Assembly (NCBI GenBank): GCA_027489175.1
Contig: JAIYAE010000014.1
Location: 1 to 64,000, forward strand
Source of the DNA: Rhodobacter sp.
Lineage (GTDB): Bacteria > Pseudomonadota > Alphaproteobacteria > Rhodobacterales > Rhodobacteraceae
Length of the DNA: 64,000 nt
Reading direction: 5' to 3'
The notes below the pieces were generated by a model, which was not told the origin of the DNA, ran no database searches, and saw only the letters and a program-made list of their open reading frames with translations. Position 1 is the stretch's first letter. Each line of letters begins with the position of its first letter. Both the position numbers and the translations under genes were made by a program. Shown here piece by piece: positions 16,534-25,293 of the stretch.

Positions 16534-17145
16534 TTATCTGTCGGGCGAGATCAGGCCCAGGCCGCGCAGGTAGATCCCGATGCCGGTCTCCAGCAGGTCC
16601 TCAGGCGCCCAGGGTTGCGGGCCGCCGTTGCCGCGCAGGAACAACTCCACCACGCCGTGGCTGACCGCCCAGACATGGGCCGAGATCATGCTGGCCGGAG
16701 GCCGCCGTTCAATCGGCAGGGCTTGCGAAAGGTGCGTCGCCGCGCGGTCCATCGTCGCGCGGGCCTTGGATGAGACATTTGCCAGATCCGGGTGCTGGCC
16801 CGGCTGCAACCCGCTTTCGAACATCGCCTGATAGTGCCCGGGATACTTGCGGGCAAAGGCGAGGTAGGCCCTTCCTGTCGCTTCGAACGCGGCAAGGGGG
16901 GTGGGGCGGCCTTCGTCATAGGCGTATTCGAGAAGGGCGGCGAAGATGTCGAACCCCTGACGCGCGACCTCGGCCAGCAGGTCATCGCGCCCGGCGAAGT
17001 GGCGGTAGACGGCGGCGGGGGTCACATCGGCGGCCTTCGCGGCCTCGGACAGGGTAAAGCCCTGTGGGCCCTTGTCGGCAATCAGCGTCAGCGCCGCCTC
17101 GACCAGGGCCTGGCGCAGGTTGCCGTGGTGATAGCCGCGCTTCAC
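16534..17145 (-). CDS. TetR-family transcriptional regulator
   Basis: A 203-aa regulator with an N-terminal TetR helix-turn-helix (about 10-55; FTLSEAAKAADVTPAAVYRH) and a C-terminal ligand-binding domain of the TetR_C_33/WHG-like type (HVWAVSHGVVELFL near 160). The GTG start at 17145 follows AAGGACTGAC; the SD lies within the last codons of ppk2, and the ppk2 stop is one base away. Translation is therefore coupled to ppk2. The ligand is unknown. Fatty-acid or stress-linked functions are common in the family, but nothing here shows one. Confidence 0.88.
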   Translation of the reverse strand: MKRGYHHGNLRQALVEAALTLIADKGPQGFTLSEAAKAADVTPAAVYRHFAGRDDLLAEVARQGFDIFAALLEYAYDEGRPTPLAAFEATGRAYLAFARKYPGHYQAMFESGLQPGQHPDLANVSSKARATMDRAATHLSQALPIERRPPASMISAHVWAVSHGVVELFLRGNGGPQPWAPEDLLETGIGIYLRGLGLISPDR

Positions 17146-17146
17146 G

Positions 17147-18019
17147 TCAGTCCTTTGGCCGCAGGGCCGGGCCGCCGCAAATCTTGGTGTCGATCTTGCC
17201 GATCGCCTTGGCGTCCTTGCCGGCATAGTCCACCGCGCCCAGAAGCGTCTGGATCGCCGCAATCCGCGCGCGCTTCTTGTCGTCGGACAGGATCACCGTC
17301 CAGGGGGCGTGCTTGAAGCTGGTCTTCTTCATTGTCTCATCAATGGCGGCGCAGTAGTCGTCCCATTTGGCCAGCCCGTCGACATCAATCTGGCTCAGCT
17401 TCCATTGCTTCAGCAAATCCCCCTCGCGGTCGAGGAAGCGTTTCAGCTGCTCGGCCCGGCCGACCTCAAGCCAGATCTTCAGGAAGATGATCCCTTCATC
17501 CGCGATCATCTGTTCAAACTCAGGCAGTTGACGGAAGAACTTCGCGCGCTGGTCCGGGGTGCAGAAGCCGAACACATGCTCGATCATCGCGCGGTTGTAC
17601 CAGCTGCGGTCAAAAAGCGCGATTTCGCCTTTGGCGGGGAACCAGTCGACATAGCGCTGGAAATACCATTGCTGGCTTTCGCGTTCCGTCGGCTTTGGCA
17701 GGGCCACAACGGTCGCCTGACGAGGGTTCATGTTTTCGGTCACGGCCTTGATGGCGCCGCCCTTGCCCGCGGCATCCCGGCCTTCGAAGACGACAATCAC
17801 GCGCTGTCCGGTGGTCTTGATCGCAGCCTGCATCTTCGCAAGCTCGACCTGAAGCACCTCCATCTGCGCGTCATAGTCCTTGCCCTTCATCTCTTCGCGG
17901 TAGGGGTAGGACTTGGTCAGGACTTCGTCCTTGCCGGCCTTTTCAATCGCCTTGCGGACCTCAGGCGGGGCACCTTCGCGGAAGTAGCGGCTGATGGCGC
18001 CGTCAAATGGCAGGTTCAT
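17147..18019 (-). CDS. ppk2: Polyphosphate kinase 2
   Basis: A 290-aa PPK2-family kinase that transfers phosphate between polyphosphate and nucleotides, usually making GTP or ATP from GDP or ADP. Walker A is [14 protein letters not shown] near 79-92, the lid region contains [14 protein letters not shown], and Walker B is [11 protein letters not shown] near 134-144. The ATG at 18019 has GGAGG seven bases upstream, while the ATG at 18025 sits one base from it, so I chose 18019. It forms a two-gene unit with tetR. Polyphosphate use under nutrient stress is inferred from the family. Confidence 0.94.
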   Translation of the reverse strand: MNLPFDGAISRYFREGAPPEVRKAIEKAGKDEVLTKSYPYREEMKGKDYDAQMEVLQVELAKMQAAIKTTGQRVIVVFEGRDAAGKGGAIKAVTENMNPRQATVVALPKPTERESQQWYFQRYVDWFPAKGEIALFDRSWYNRAMIEHVFGFCTPDQRAKFFRQLPEFEQMIADEGIIFLKIWLEVGRAEQLKRFLDREGDLLKQWKLSQIDVDGLAKWDDYCAAIDETMKKTSFKHAPWTVILSDDKKRARIAAIQTLLGAVDYAGKDAKAIGKIDTKICGGPALRPKD

Positions 18020-18061
18020 GATCATCCCTCCGGTTTGGCGCCAGTATGGCGATTGGGCCGG

Positions 18062-18994
18062 TCAGCGCAATGCAGCGCGGTCGATTGCGTCGATCACGGT
18101 CTGGCTGTGCCCATGGTGCGGCATGTGGCCGGCCCCGTCGATCACCGTCAGCGTCACATTGGGCAAAAGCTTCGACAGCGGGCCGGAGTGGATGGCCAAA
18201 GGCACGACGGTATCGGCGGAGCCATGGACCAGTTCTACCGGCAGGGTCAGGCCGGGATAGCGCGGCTCCATCGTGACCAGCTCGGCCCGCAAGGCATTCA
18301 CCTGCGCCGTGTTGGCGGCAAGGGTCTGGCGGCGCAGGGTCAGGGCGGTACCCAGATGCGCCTCATAGCCCGGCGGCACGGGATCGGGCGCGAAGACGGC
18401 GCTGGTGGCGGCCGTGACATAGGATTGCGGCACGTAGGCCGAGGCGAGGGGGACCGCAAAGGCGCGCCCAAGGGCGGTTGAGGTCACGCGATACCATGGG
18501 TCAAGTGTGCCGGGCCAGGGCAGGGAGGGGCTGCCGACCAGAACCAACGCGCGCGGGCCGCCATCCAGCGCCCAGGCAAGGGCCACCGCCCCACCGTAGC
18601 TTTGCCCCAGCACGATCGGATCTTTCACCCCAAGCTCTGCCACCGCCGCCTTGATCGCTTGCGCCTGCGCCAGAAGGCTGACCTCTGGCTGCGGGTCGGA
18701 ATGGCCAAGACCGGGGCGGTCGATCACAGTCACCCGGTAGCGGTCGGTCAACTGTTCGCGGAGCGCAAAGGTCAGGTCGCGCAAAGACCCACTGGCACCG
18801 TGGATCATCACAAGGTCCGGCCCGCTGCCCGACATCTCATAATGCAGGCGCAGGCCGTCGACCGTGACGAACTGGCCCGAGGGCGGGAAGGCAGCCTCAG
18901 CCGCCGCCTCACGGGCGGAGGCCCGCCAATGCGTCACCCCGGCGAGGGCGGCTGCGGCGATGAGGAAGCTAGCGGCCAATCTCGTCCATCTCAT
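18062..18994 (-). CDS. Alpha/beta-fold hydrolase, membrane-anchored
   Basis: A 310-aa hydrolase with an N-terminal hydrophobic anchor or signal ([15 protein letters not shown], about 6-20). The oxyanion block is [11 protein letters not shown], the nucleophile elbow is GQSYGG, and the catalytic Asp and His lie in HGSADTVVP and [10 protein letters not shown]. Substrate is unknown: the group includes esterases, haloperoxidase-like and lipase-like enzymes. The start ATG lies inside the metA 3' end (26-base overlap), so the hydrolase is co-transcribed after metA. Confidence 0.85.
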   Translation of the reverse strand: MRWTRLAASFLIAAAALAGVTHWRASAREAAAEAAFPPSGQFVTVDGLRLHYEMSGSGPDLVMIHGASGSLRDLTFALREQLTDRYRVTVIDRPGLGHSDPQPEVSLLAQAQAIKAAVAELGVKDPIVLGQSYGGAVALAWALDGGPRALVLVGSPSLPWPGTLDPWYRVTSTALGRAFAVPLASAYVPQSYVTAATSAVFAPDPVPPGYEAHLGTALTLRRQTLAANTAQVNALRAELVTMEPRYPGLTLPVELVHGSADTVVPLAIHSGPLSKLLPNVTLTVIDGAGHMPHHGHSQTVIDAIDRAALR

Positions 18995-19886
18995 ACGGCG
19001 TGCTCTGGTATATCTCGTTGATCCAGTTACCATATAGCAGGTGGGCGTGGCTTCTCCACCGGTTCAGGGGCGGCATCGCGGGATTGTCACCTTCGAAGTA
19101 GTTGAGCGGCACGTTGATCGGCGTGCCTGAGGCAACGTCGCGGTCATATTCCTGCTTCAGCGTGTCGCTGTCATATTCAAAGTGGTTGAAGATATAGAGC
19201 GCGCGGTGGGCGGCATCCTCGACCAGACAGGGGCCAACCTCATCCGACCCCAGAAGCGTGCGCAGGCCGGGGGCTGCGTCAATCTCGGCCTGGCGCATTT
19301 CGGTCCAGCGGCTGACGGGGATCACGAAATCATCGGAAAACCCGCGCAGATAGGGCGAGGCTGGTGCAAGGTTCTTGTGCCGGAAGCAGCCGAAGGCCTT
19401 GTGCGGCAGCATGTGTTTCTGCACGCCATGGAAATGGTTGATCATCGCCATCCCGCCCCAGCAGACGCCGAAGGTGGACTGCACATGGGTTTGGGTCCAG
19501 TCCATCACCTCGCACAGCTCATCCCAATAGGTGACGTCCGTGAACGGCAGATGTTCGATCGGGGCGCCGGTGATGATGAGGCCGTCGAACTTCTCGCCCT
19601 TCACCTCCTGGAAGGGGCGGTAGAAGGTCGCCATGTGTTCGGCCGCGGTGTTCTTGGTCTGGTGTTCCGACATGCGGATCAGGTGCAGGTCGATCTGCAA
19701 GGGCGTGGCGCCGATCAGCCGGGCGAACTGGTTTTCGGTCTGGATCTTCTTCGGCATCAGGTTCAGAAGCCCGATCTTCAGCGGCCGGATATCCTGCCGC
19801 GCCGCCCGTTCGGGCGACATGACCATGACGCCTTCGCCCTTGAGGACGTTGTAGGCGGGCAGGGTCTCGGGCAGCTTGATCGGCAT
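18969..19886 (-). CDS. metA: Homoserine O-acetyltransferase, MetA type
   Basis: Acylates homoserine in the first methionine-specific step. The 305-aa protein has the catalytic Cys142 (FGVCWGG) and the His235/Glu237 pair (IFNHFEYD). Residue 111 is Glu (GAPIEHLPF). In studied MetA enzymes Glu111 gives acetyl-CoA use, whereas E. coli has Gly111 and uses succinyl-CoA, so I call this an acetyltransferase despite the MetA name. I placed the start at [11 protein letters not shown] longer in-frame start (19913) exists but has no family match. It sits between a P-loop protein and the alpha/beta hydrolase on the same strand. Confidence 0.92.
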   Translation of the reverse strand: MPIKLPETLPAYNVLKGEGVMVMSPERAARQDIRPLKIGLLNLMPKKIQTENQFARLIGATPLQIDLHLIRMSEHQTKNTAAEHMATFYRPFQEVKGEKFDGLIITGAPIEHLPFTDVTYWDELCEVMDWTQTHVQSTFGVCWGGMAMINHFHGVQKHMLPHKAFGCFRHKNLAPASPYLRGFSDDFVIPVSRWTEMRQAEIDAAPGLRTLLGSDEVGPCLVEDAAHRALYIFNHFEYDSDTLKQEYDRDVASGTPINVPLNYFEGDNPAMPPLNRWRSHAHLLYGNWINEIYQSTPYEMDEIGR

Positions 19887-19952
19887 GGGGTACGGGTCCT
19901 GATGGGCGGGCATGTAGCTAAGGGGTGCGGGGAGTGGCTGCAAGGGCAGCGC

Positions 19953-20810
19953 TCAGCGCCGGTCGATGGCCATGGCGATGAGGGTGTCGAAATCCTCGGC
20001 CGTCTGGACCTTTGCCACCTCTTCGGCAGTGACGGTCACCCCCCAGCGGGCCATGGCGGCATAGCGCGGCTGGCGGTGGGCCAACGCGCGGGCATAGGTC
20101 CAGCGGACGAAGTGGTCCGGATCGCAGGTTTCTTCGCTGACAGAATGGGTTGCGCGGTAATCTTCCCACGCCGCATGAAGAAAAGCCGGCTGGTAATACA
20201 TCGGCTTTGGCGCGCGGTCAAAGCGGCGGACGAGTTCCGCCGTGTGGTCGTCCGACCCCTTGATCCAGACCAGAAGGAGTGTGTCGGAGAGTTGCCGCAT
20301 CACCGGATCGCCGGCGTCTTCCGGCGTCACTACCTCGCAGATGGAACCGGACGTATCGCAGACGAAATGCGGATAGCCATAGATGCCGGTGGCCCGGTCG
20401 ATGAAATGCGCGGTGTCCAGCATGGCTGCCACCTCGGCCTGCCGGTGCTGTTCCTGCCGTTTCATGTAGTCGGCAAAGGGCAGCCCGCCCTTGGCCGGAT
20501 CGCCGGGCTTGCCAAGGTAGGTGGAAAGCGGTGCCAGGTTGTGGAAGGTGATGTTCGACGCGATGTAGACGCTGTCGGTCATCAGCAGTTCACGCAGAAG
20601 CGGGACCTTCATCGCCTCACGCTTGAAGTTGTCGGCGATGTGTTCGTTCATGTAGCGTGTGCCGATCCGGTAATCGACCGAGTAGTGGAACCACGACCCG
20701 CGATCCCGCAGCATGGTGGCCAGATGGGTCTTGCCCAGGCCCGACATGCCGTAAAGCAGCACCCGCTTGGCGGAAGCGGCCAGATAGTCCTTGCCGGTCT
20801 GATAGATCAT
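19953..20810 (-). CDS. P-loop ATPase-like protein of unknown function
   Basis: A 285-aa soluble protein. Walker A is GMSGLGKTHL (21-30), preceded by a beta strand (KRVLLY). A Walker B-like strand is LLLVWIKGSDDHT near 177-189. Several aromatic-rich segments (YRIGTRYMNEHIADNF near 47-62, FVRWTYARAL) give it the look of a small kinase or zeta-like P-loop NTPase, but the nucleotide and substrate are not evident. It lies 66 bases upstream of metA in the same direction. I have seen similar proteins only as annotated ATPases, so no function is assigned. Confidence 0.7.
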   Translation of the reverse strand: MIYQTGKDYLAASAKRVLLYGMSGLGKTHLATMLRDRGSWFHYSVDYRIGTRYMNEHIADNFKREAMKVPLLRELLMTDSVYIASNITFHNLAPLSTYLGKPGDPAKGGLPFADYMKRQEQHRQAEVAAMLDTAHFIDRATGIYGYPHFVCDTSGSICEVVTPEDAGDPVMRQLSDTLLLVWIKGSDDHTAELVRRFDRAPKPMYYQPAFLHAAWEDYRATHSVSEETCDPDHFVRWTYARALAHRQPRYAAMARWGVTVTAEEVAKVQTAEDFDTLIAMAIDRR

Positions 20811-20860
20811 CGCGTCACCTCACGCGCCCCTGTTAGCGCCGGGCCGGGCGCCAGACAATG

Positions 20861-20888
20861 AAAAACCCCGCCCGGGTGGGGGCGGGGG
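20861..20888 (-). terminator. Terminator of the FadL-like gene
   Basis: On the minus strand CCCCGCCC/GGGCGGGG (20880-20887 with 20866-20873) closes a six-base loop and is followed by TTTTT, 20 bases after the FadL-like stop. Confidence 0.85.
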
Positions 20889-20909
20889 TCTTGTCATGCA
20901 GGGCTAGGC

Positions 20910-21980
20910 TCAGAACGAGTAGCCGACCCGAATGCCGACCCCGACGCCGGAGTTGTCGGTGAAGGGCACGCCGGGCCCAAGGGTTGCAACCGCGTCGCCG
21001 ATATCGACGTAGCGCACACCACCAGTGATCTTGACGTTGTCCATCGTGTAGGTCGCCGCAAGACCGATGCTCTTGAAGCCGTCAGTCGGCCCAAGGTTGC
21101 CGGTCCGCTCGCCATCCGAAGGTTCATAGCCGAGGGTGATCGCGCCGGACCAGTTGTCATTGAAGCGGCGCCCGACGCCAAGGTTATAGGTGACCCGGTC
21201 ACTGGCATAAGCCACCAGCGGCGGACCCGACACGACATCAAACAGGGGCGGGTTGATGACAAAGGCCGACCATTCCTGCCAACGGACCGAGCCGAAAAGC
21301 AGGGTGTCCTTGGCAATACCGGTCTGGAATTCCAAGTTGACCGACTGCGGAACTTCCGTGTCAAAGCCCGCAGTGGGGCTGCCAACTTCGACGGACTCGA
21401 GGCTGTGAGTGATCGACGAGTTGTAGGTCAAGGCGACACGGGCAGCGATCTCGGGCTTTTCCCACGCCAGACCAACCACATAGCCAACTTCTGAGTCGTT
21501 GTTGGTTGCAAGCGTATAACCCGACGACAACGCAACCTCACCTTTGACGGTCTGGTAACGAAGACCACCGTAGACCGAGACGTTGTTTTCAAACTGATAG
21601 CGCAGCAGCGCGGTGATGGCGCTGGAGGTCAGCTTGGCCGTGGAGCCTTGCAACGGATAGCTGGTGCCGGTCGGATAGGCGACATCGGCCCCGATGGGCT
21701 GGTCGATGATCACAGCGAAGTCCATCCGCTCGCCCATGTCCATCTTGTAGCCCAAGCTGTAGGTGTTGTAGGTCGACGTCATGTCGCCTGAGTTCGCACC
21801 ACCCAAAGCTGCGGGGGCGGTGCCACTGACGTCCGGCGAGAACGTCCCAAAGCTGAGTTCGGCATAGCGGCCCTGTTCGAACAGGATCGCGACGGACTGG
21901 GTCGAACGTTCGACCCCCCCGGCATGGGCGCTGGTGGCGGCGGCGGCCACGGCAAGCGCCGTTGTCAGACTGCGTTTCAT
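20910..21980 (-). CDS. Outer-membrane protein, FadL/OmpP1 family
   Basis: A 356-aa beta-barrel of the FadL/TodX/OmpP1 family, which takes up hydrophobic compounds such as long-chain fatty acids across the outer membrane. A signal peptide (KRSLTTALAVAAAATSAHA) is followed by GGVERSTQSVAILFEQG, matching the start of short FadL-like porins. The protein ends in GIRVGYSF; a terminal Phe is the outer-membrane insertion signal. The start at 21980 has GGGGATGAGGACA upstream. Monocistronic, with its own terminator. Substrate unknown. Confidence 0.88.
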   Translation of the reverse strand: MKRSLTTALAVAAAATSAHAGGVERSTQSVAILFEQGRYAELSFGTFSPDVSGTAPAALGGANSGDMTSTYNTYSLGYKMDMGERMDFAVIIDQPIGADVAYPTGTSYPLQGSTAKLTSSAITALLRYQFENNVSVYGGLRYQTVKGEVALSSGYTLATNNDSEVGYVVGLAWEKPEIAARVALTYNSSITHSLESVEVGSPTAGFDTEVPQSVNLEFQTGIAKDTLLFGSVRWQEWSAFVINPPLFDVVSGPPLVAYASDRVTYNLGVGRRFNDNWSGAITLGYEPSDGERTGNLGPTDGFKSIGLAATYTMDNVKITGGVRYVDIGDAVATLGPGVPFTDNSGVGVGIRVGYSF

Positions 21981-22060
21981 TGTCCTCATCCCCGATAAAG
22001 GATTTTCCCTGACCGAAACGCTACGACCCAGCCTGACGTGGGTCAATCAATGACGCCGCG

Positions 22061-22954
22061 TCACGGTTTTGTGACGGGTTCTGCCTGTGGCGCAGATGTG
22101 CCACCCCGCAGGTTGATCCAGATGCCAAGGAAAATCAGGCCCGCCCCAAGGAAGAGGGTGACTTCCACCGACTCGTTGTAAAACACCGCGCCGATGGCCG
22201 CGATCACCGGCAGGCGGGCAAAGTCCACCGGGACGACCATGCTTGCCGGGGCCAGGGACAGCGCGGTCGTCAGGCACAGATGTGCCGTGACACCCGCGAC
22301 CGCGATCAGCGTCAGCCAGGGCAGGGTGGCCCAGGTCGGCAGCGAAACCTGCCCATCGGCCAGCATCGCGGCGCTGCCGAAGCCGGCCTGCATCAGCGTC
22401 AGCCAGAAAAGGATGCCGACAATCGCCTCGCCCTTGGTCAGGACCTTGGTCATCAGCGTGGTGGCCGCAAAGAAGACGGCCGCCCCGATGGCCGCCAGCA
22501 CGCCATAGTCGATTGCGGTGAAATCCGGCTGGGCCACGATCCAGACCCCGGCAAAGCCCAGGGCGGCGGCCAGCAGCTTGGTGCGGGTCAGCTTTTCGCC
22601 CAAGAGGAGCGGCGACAACAGGATGACCCAGATCGGCGAGGTGAACTCCAGCGCGAAAACCTGCGCGAGGGGGATCATCGTGATCGCCCAGAACCACAGC
22701 GACTGCCCGGTGAAGTGAAAGACGTTGCGCACAAGGTGACTGCCCAGCCGGTCGGTGCGGATGCGGCCCAGATGCCCAAGGCTGGCCCCGACCGCGACGA
22801 CGATCAGCCAGCCGATCATCGACCGGAAGGCCAGAATCTCGAACGTGTCATGCGCGCCGTTGATCTGGCGGGTGGCGACGGCCATGGCGGTAAAGGCCGC
22901 GATGGCCCCGGTCATCCACAGGGCGGCGGCAAGCGGGCGGTATGGGGTGCTCAT
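22061..22954 (-). CDS. EamA/DMT-superfamily transporter
   Basis: A 297-aa, ten-helix inner-membrane protein with two EamA repeats (about 10-140 and 150-283). Typical blocks are FEILAFRSMIGWLIV, LEFTSPIWVILLSPLLLGE and DFARLPVIAAIGAVFYNE. The family exports amino acids or other metabolites; individual substrates cannot be read from sequence. No operon partner is evident. Confidence 0.88.
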   Translation of the reverse strand: MSTPYRPLAAALWMTGAIAAFTAMAVATRQINGAHDTFEILAFRSMIGWLIVVAVGASLGHLGRIRTDRLGSHLVRNVFHFTGQSLWFWAITMIPLAQVFALEFTSPIWVILLSPLLLGEKLTRTKLLAAALGFAGVWIVAQPDFTAIDYGVLAAIGAAVFFAATTLMTKVLTKGEAIVGILFWLTLMQAGFGSAAMLADGQVSLPTWATLPWLTLIAVAGVTAHLCLTTALSLAPASMVVPVDFARLPVIAAIGAVFYNESVEVTLFLGAGLIFLGIWINLRGGTSAPQAEPVTKP

Positions 22955-22999
22955 CCCCGCAGCCTTGCCGCCCCGAAGCGCGAATGTCCAGCGTGGCCC

Positions 23000-23401
23000 T
23001 TATCCGGCGGCGGTGGCGATAAGGCGGCACAACTCATCCCGCACCACGCGGTTGCCCGCGACCTGACCCTGCTGGATGGTGAAGATCGCCTCGATCGTGG
23101 TTTTGCCGCCCTTTTCTGTGACGATGAAGCGCAATTCCTGCGGGCGGCCTGAGCCTGAGGTTTCCTGCAGCGCCGTCACCACCCCGCCCGACCGGCGCAC
23201 CGCCGCATAGCCTTCGGCCTTAAGCCGGGCCGCTAGCCGCTTGGCTGCCGTGGTCTGGCCAAGACCCTTGTAGGTCTCAAAGGTGCGATACTCGATCTGG
23301 CTGAGAAGCGGCAGGCCAAGGGTGGTGAAGTTCTGCTTGCAGGCGGCATGGGCCGTTGGGGCCAGCAGGACGGCAAAGACAAGGGCAAGGGCAAGGCGCA
23401 T
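23000..23401 (-). CDS. Secreted hypothetical protein
   Basis: A 133-aa protein with a clean signal peptide (RLALALVFAVLLAPTAHA) predicted to be cut before ACKQNF. Two cysteines, one just after the cleavage site and one in DELCRLI near the C-terminus, could form a disulfide in the periplasm. The middle alternates helix and strand, and I recognise no family. Its promoter region is shared with the divergent formyltransferase-like gene and contains an inverted repeat at 23475-23492. Confidence 0.7.
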   Translation of the reverse strand: MRLALALVFAVLLAPTAHAACKQNFTTLGLPLLSQIEYRTFETYKGLGQTTAAKRLAARLKAEGYAAVRRSGGVVTALQETSGSGRPQELRFIVTEKGGKTTIEAIFTIQQGQVAGNRVVRDELCRLIATAAG

Positions 23402-23474
23402 GGGGTCCTCCGGCTGCGGCTGGCCTCAGGTCTGCGTCAGCAGAAGGTCGCCGCCAAGTCAGTCATTCCGGAAG

Positions 23475-23511
23475 GGTATGGTGCGCCATACCAGTCTGCC
23501 GCGCGCCATAC
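23475..23511. promoter_or_regulatory. Candidate operator in divergent promoter region
   Basis: GGTATGG-TGCG-CCATACC (23475-23492) is a perfect 7-bp inverted repeat. GCGCCATAC within it (23483-23491) recurs exactly 20 bases on (23503-23511), about two helical turns. This suits a dimeric repressor with tandem sites; the protein is unknown. Confidence 0.45.
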
Positions 23512-23592
23512 ACAGCACGTGACCGTTGCCATGCCCCGCAAAGACAGCGCACAACTGACGTCTAAGCAGCCCCGCACAGGCACCACGATTGC

Positions 23593-24519
23593 ATGACCCC
23601 GGACCACCGTACCCCCATGACCGACACCGCCCCGAAGCCCGTGACCCTGTTTCTGATGACCGAAAAGGGGCTTGCCTTCCTGCAAGGCACCGTGGGCCGC
23701 TACAAGGCGTTGTTCGCCTTGGTCGTGGTCGGCCGCGATTCTGCCTTGCAGAACGACTGCGCGGCCGAGATCATCGCTCTGTGCAAGGCGGAAGGCATTC
23801 CCGTCGTGCAGAAGGCCGACTTCGACATTGTCACCACGGACTATGCGATGGCAGTCGCTTGGCGTTGGCTGATACCGCATCCGGCGGATCGGCTGATCGT
23901 GTTTCATGACTCGGTTCTGCCCCGCTACCGGGGTTTTGCGCCTTTGGTGACGACGCTGGTCAAGGGTGAGACTGAAATTGGCGTGACCGCGCTTTTCGGG
24001 GCCGGTGGCTATGACAGGGGCGCGATCATTGCCCAATCTGCCTGCCAGATCGCCTATCCGATCACCATTGCCGAGGCGATTACTATCAACATGGCCAACT
24101 ACCTGGCCTGCGCCGAGACGGTTCTTGGTCACCTCCTCGCCAAACGCCCCTTGCCCGCCACCCCCCAGGATGAGGGCCGGGCCACTTACAGCGTTTGGCG
24201 CGATGAGTCGGACTACCAGATCGACTGGTCGAGGTCCGCGGCCGAGATCCGGCGGTTGATCGACGCGGTCGGCGCGCCTTACAGGGGGGCGGCCACCGGC
24301 TTTGAGGGCAGGCTCTTGCGGATCCTAGCGGCGGAAGAGGTGGCCGATGTCGTGGTGGAAGACCGGCATCCGGGAAAGGTGCTGTTTCTGGACGAAGGGC
24401 GCCCCGTGGTGATCTGCGGCTCCGGCCTCCTCATGCTGACCCGGGCCGAATATGATGACAAGGGCGCGGACCCGTTCTTCCCGCTCAACCGGTTCCGGCT
24501 GCGTTTTTCCAACACGTGA
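23593..24519 (+). CDS. Formyltransferase-fold protein lacking the catalytic Asn
   Basis: A 308-aa protein related to methionyl-tRNA and sugar N-formyltransferases. The HDSVLPRYRGFAPL block (105-118) matches the conserved H-x-S-x-L-P-R-x-R-G of the family, and Asp141 in GGYDRGAII matches the catalytic Asp. The usual N-x-H triad Asn is Val103 here (IVFHDS instead of INVHGS). A C-terminal Fmt-like domain is partly recognisable (DYQIDWSRSAAEIRRLIDA). It may formylate a different substrate, act differently, or be inactive. The start could instead be the ATG at 23617; neither has a good SD. No sugar-nucleotide genes are adjacent. Confidence 0.75.
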   Translation: MTPDHRTPMTDTAPKPVTLFLMTEKGLAFLQGTVGRYKALFALVVVGRDSALQNDCAAEIIALCKAEGIPVVQKADFDIVTTDYAMAVAWRWLIPHPADRLIVFHDSVLPRYRGFAPLVTTLVKGETEIGVTALFGAGGYDRGAIIAQSACQIAYPITIAEAITINMANYLACAETVLGHLLAKRPLPATPQDEGRATYSVWRDESDYQIDWSRSAAEIRRLIDAVGAPYRGAATGFEGRLLRILAAEEVADVVVEDRHPGKVLFLDEGRPVVICGSGLLMLTRAEYDDKGADPFFPLNRFRLRFSNT

Positions 24520-24593
24520 CGCCATCGGCGGTGCCGGGGGCTGCTGCCTTGCCCTTGCATTCCGCATGGCCTTGGCCGCAGAGCGTGGCGGTA

Positions 24594-24645
24594 GGGCCCG
24601 ACCGCAAGGGTCGGCCCCGCACAAGCGCTCTGCCCGCAGGCAGAG
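24594..24645 (+). other. Two strong hairpins in the formyltransferase-nitroreductase gap
   Basis: A bulged GC-rich stem (24594-24617, loop GCAAG) and a perfect CTCTGCC-CGCA-GGCAGAG stem (24628-24645) lie in the 180-base gap. No T-run follows either. They may end the upstream mRNA or structure the leader of the nitroreductase gene. Confidence 0.45.
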
Positions 24646-24699
24646 TTGCCCTTGGCCGGTGTGGGGCTATCTTTACGGTCAGAAATGAAGGAAGCCCCG

Positions 24700-25293
24700 A
24701 TGTCGCTGGACCATGCCCCCGCCCGCCTGCCTGATCACCCGGTTGACCCGCAGTTTCCCGCGCGGTGGTCGCCACGGTCGTTCAGCGAGGCCACCGTCAC
24801 GGAAGCGGAGGTGCTGAGCGTGCTTGAGGCCGCCCGCTGGGCACCTTCGGCATCGAACAACCAGCCCGCGCGTTTTGTCTGGGGCTTGCGTGGCGATGCG
24901 GGCTTTCAGGCGATCCTTGCGGCGCTGGTGCCCTTCAACCGCGATTGGGCGGGCAAGGCGGCGGCGCTGATCGTTGTGGCGTCCCGCGATGTGACGGTGG
25001 CCGCTGACGGGAAGGTCAACCCGAACCGCTGGGCAGCGTTTGACGCGGGTGCGGCCTGGATGAGCCTCGCGTTGCAGGTGCAGTCGATGGGGCTGGTGGC
25101 CCACGCGATGGGCGGCTTTGACATACCCGCCCTAGCCGCCGCTGTGGCCCTGCCCGAAGCGCACAGCCTGCACGCCGTGGTGGCGATTGGCCATCAAGGC
25201 CCGGTCGAAAATCTGCCCGAAGGCCTGCGCGCGCGTGAGGCGCCAAATCAGCGCAACCCCTTGACCGCAAGCGCCTTTCGCGGGCGGTTCTAG
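24700..25293 (+). CDS. Nitroreductase-family protein
   Basis: A 197-aa FMN-dependent oxidoreductase of the nitroreductase family. FMN-phosphate contacts are in RWSPRSFSE (20-28), the AARWAPSASNNQPARF block (46-61) is highly diagnostic, and AIGHQGPVENLPEGLRARE lies near the C-terminus. The ATG at 24700 has GAAGGAAG five bases upstream, which decides it over in-frame ATGs at 24646 and 24685. The stop shares CTAG with the convergent monooxygenase gene. The physiological substrate is unknown. Confidence 0.88.
   Translation: MSLDHAPARLPDHPVDPQFPARWSPRSFSEATVTEAEVLSVLEAARWAPSASNNQPARFVWGLRGDAGFQAILAALVPFNRDWAGKAAALIVVASRDVTVAADGKVNPNRWAAFDAGAAWMSLALQVQSMGLVAHAMGGFDIPALAAAVALPEAHSLHAVVAIGHQGPVENLPEGLRAREAPNQRNPLTASAFRGRF

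Noticed and set aside
19887..19952. SAM-II riboswitch-like CTTGCAGCCAC and TAGCTA before metA
   Set aside because: The conserved GATTT segment and pseudoknot partners are absent in the 66-base gap, so I think it is chance.
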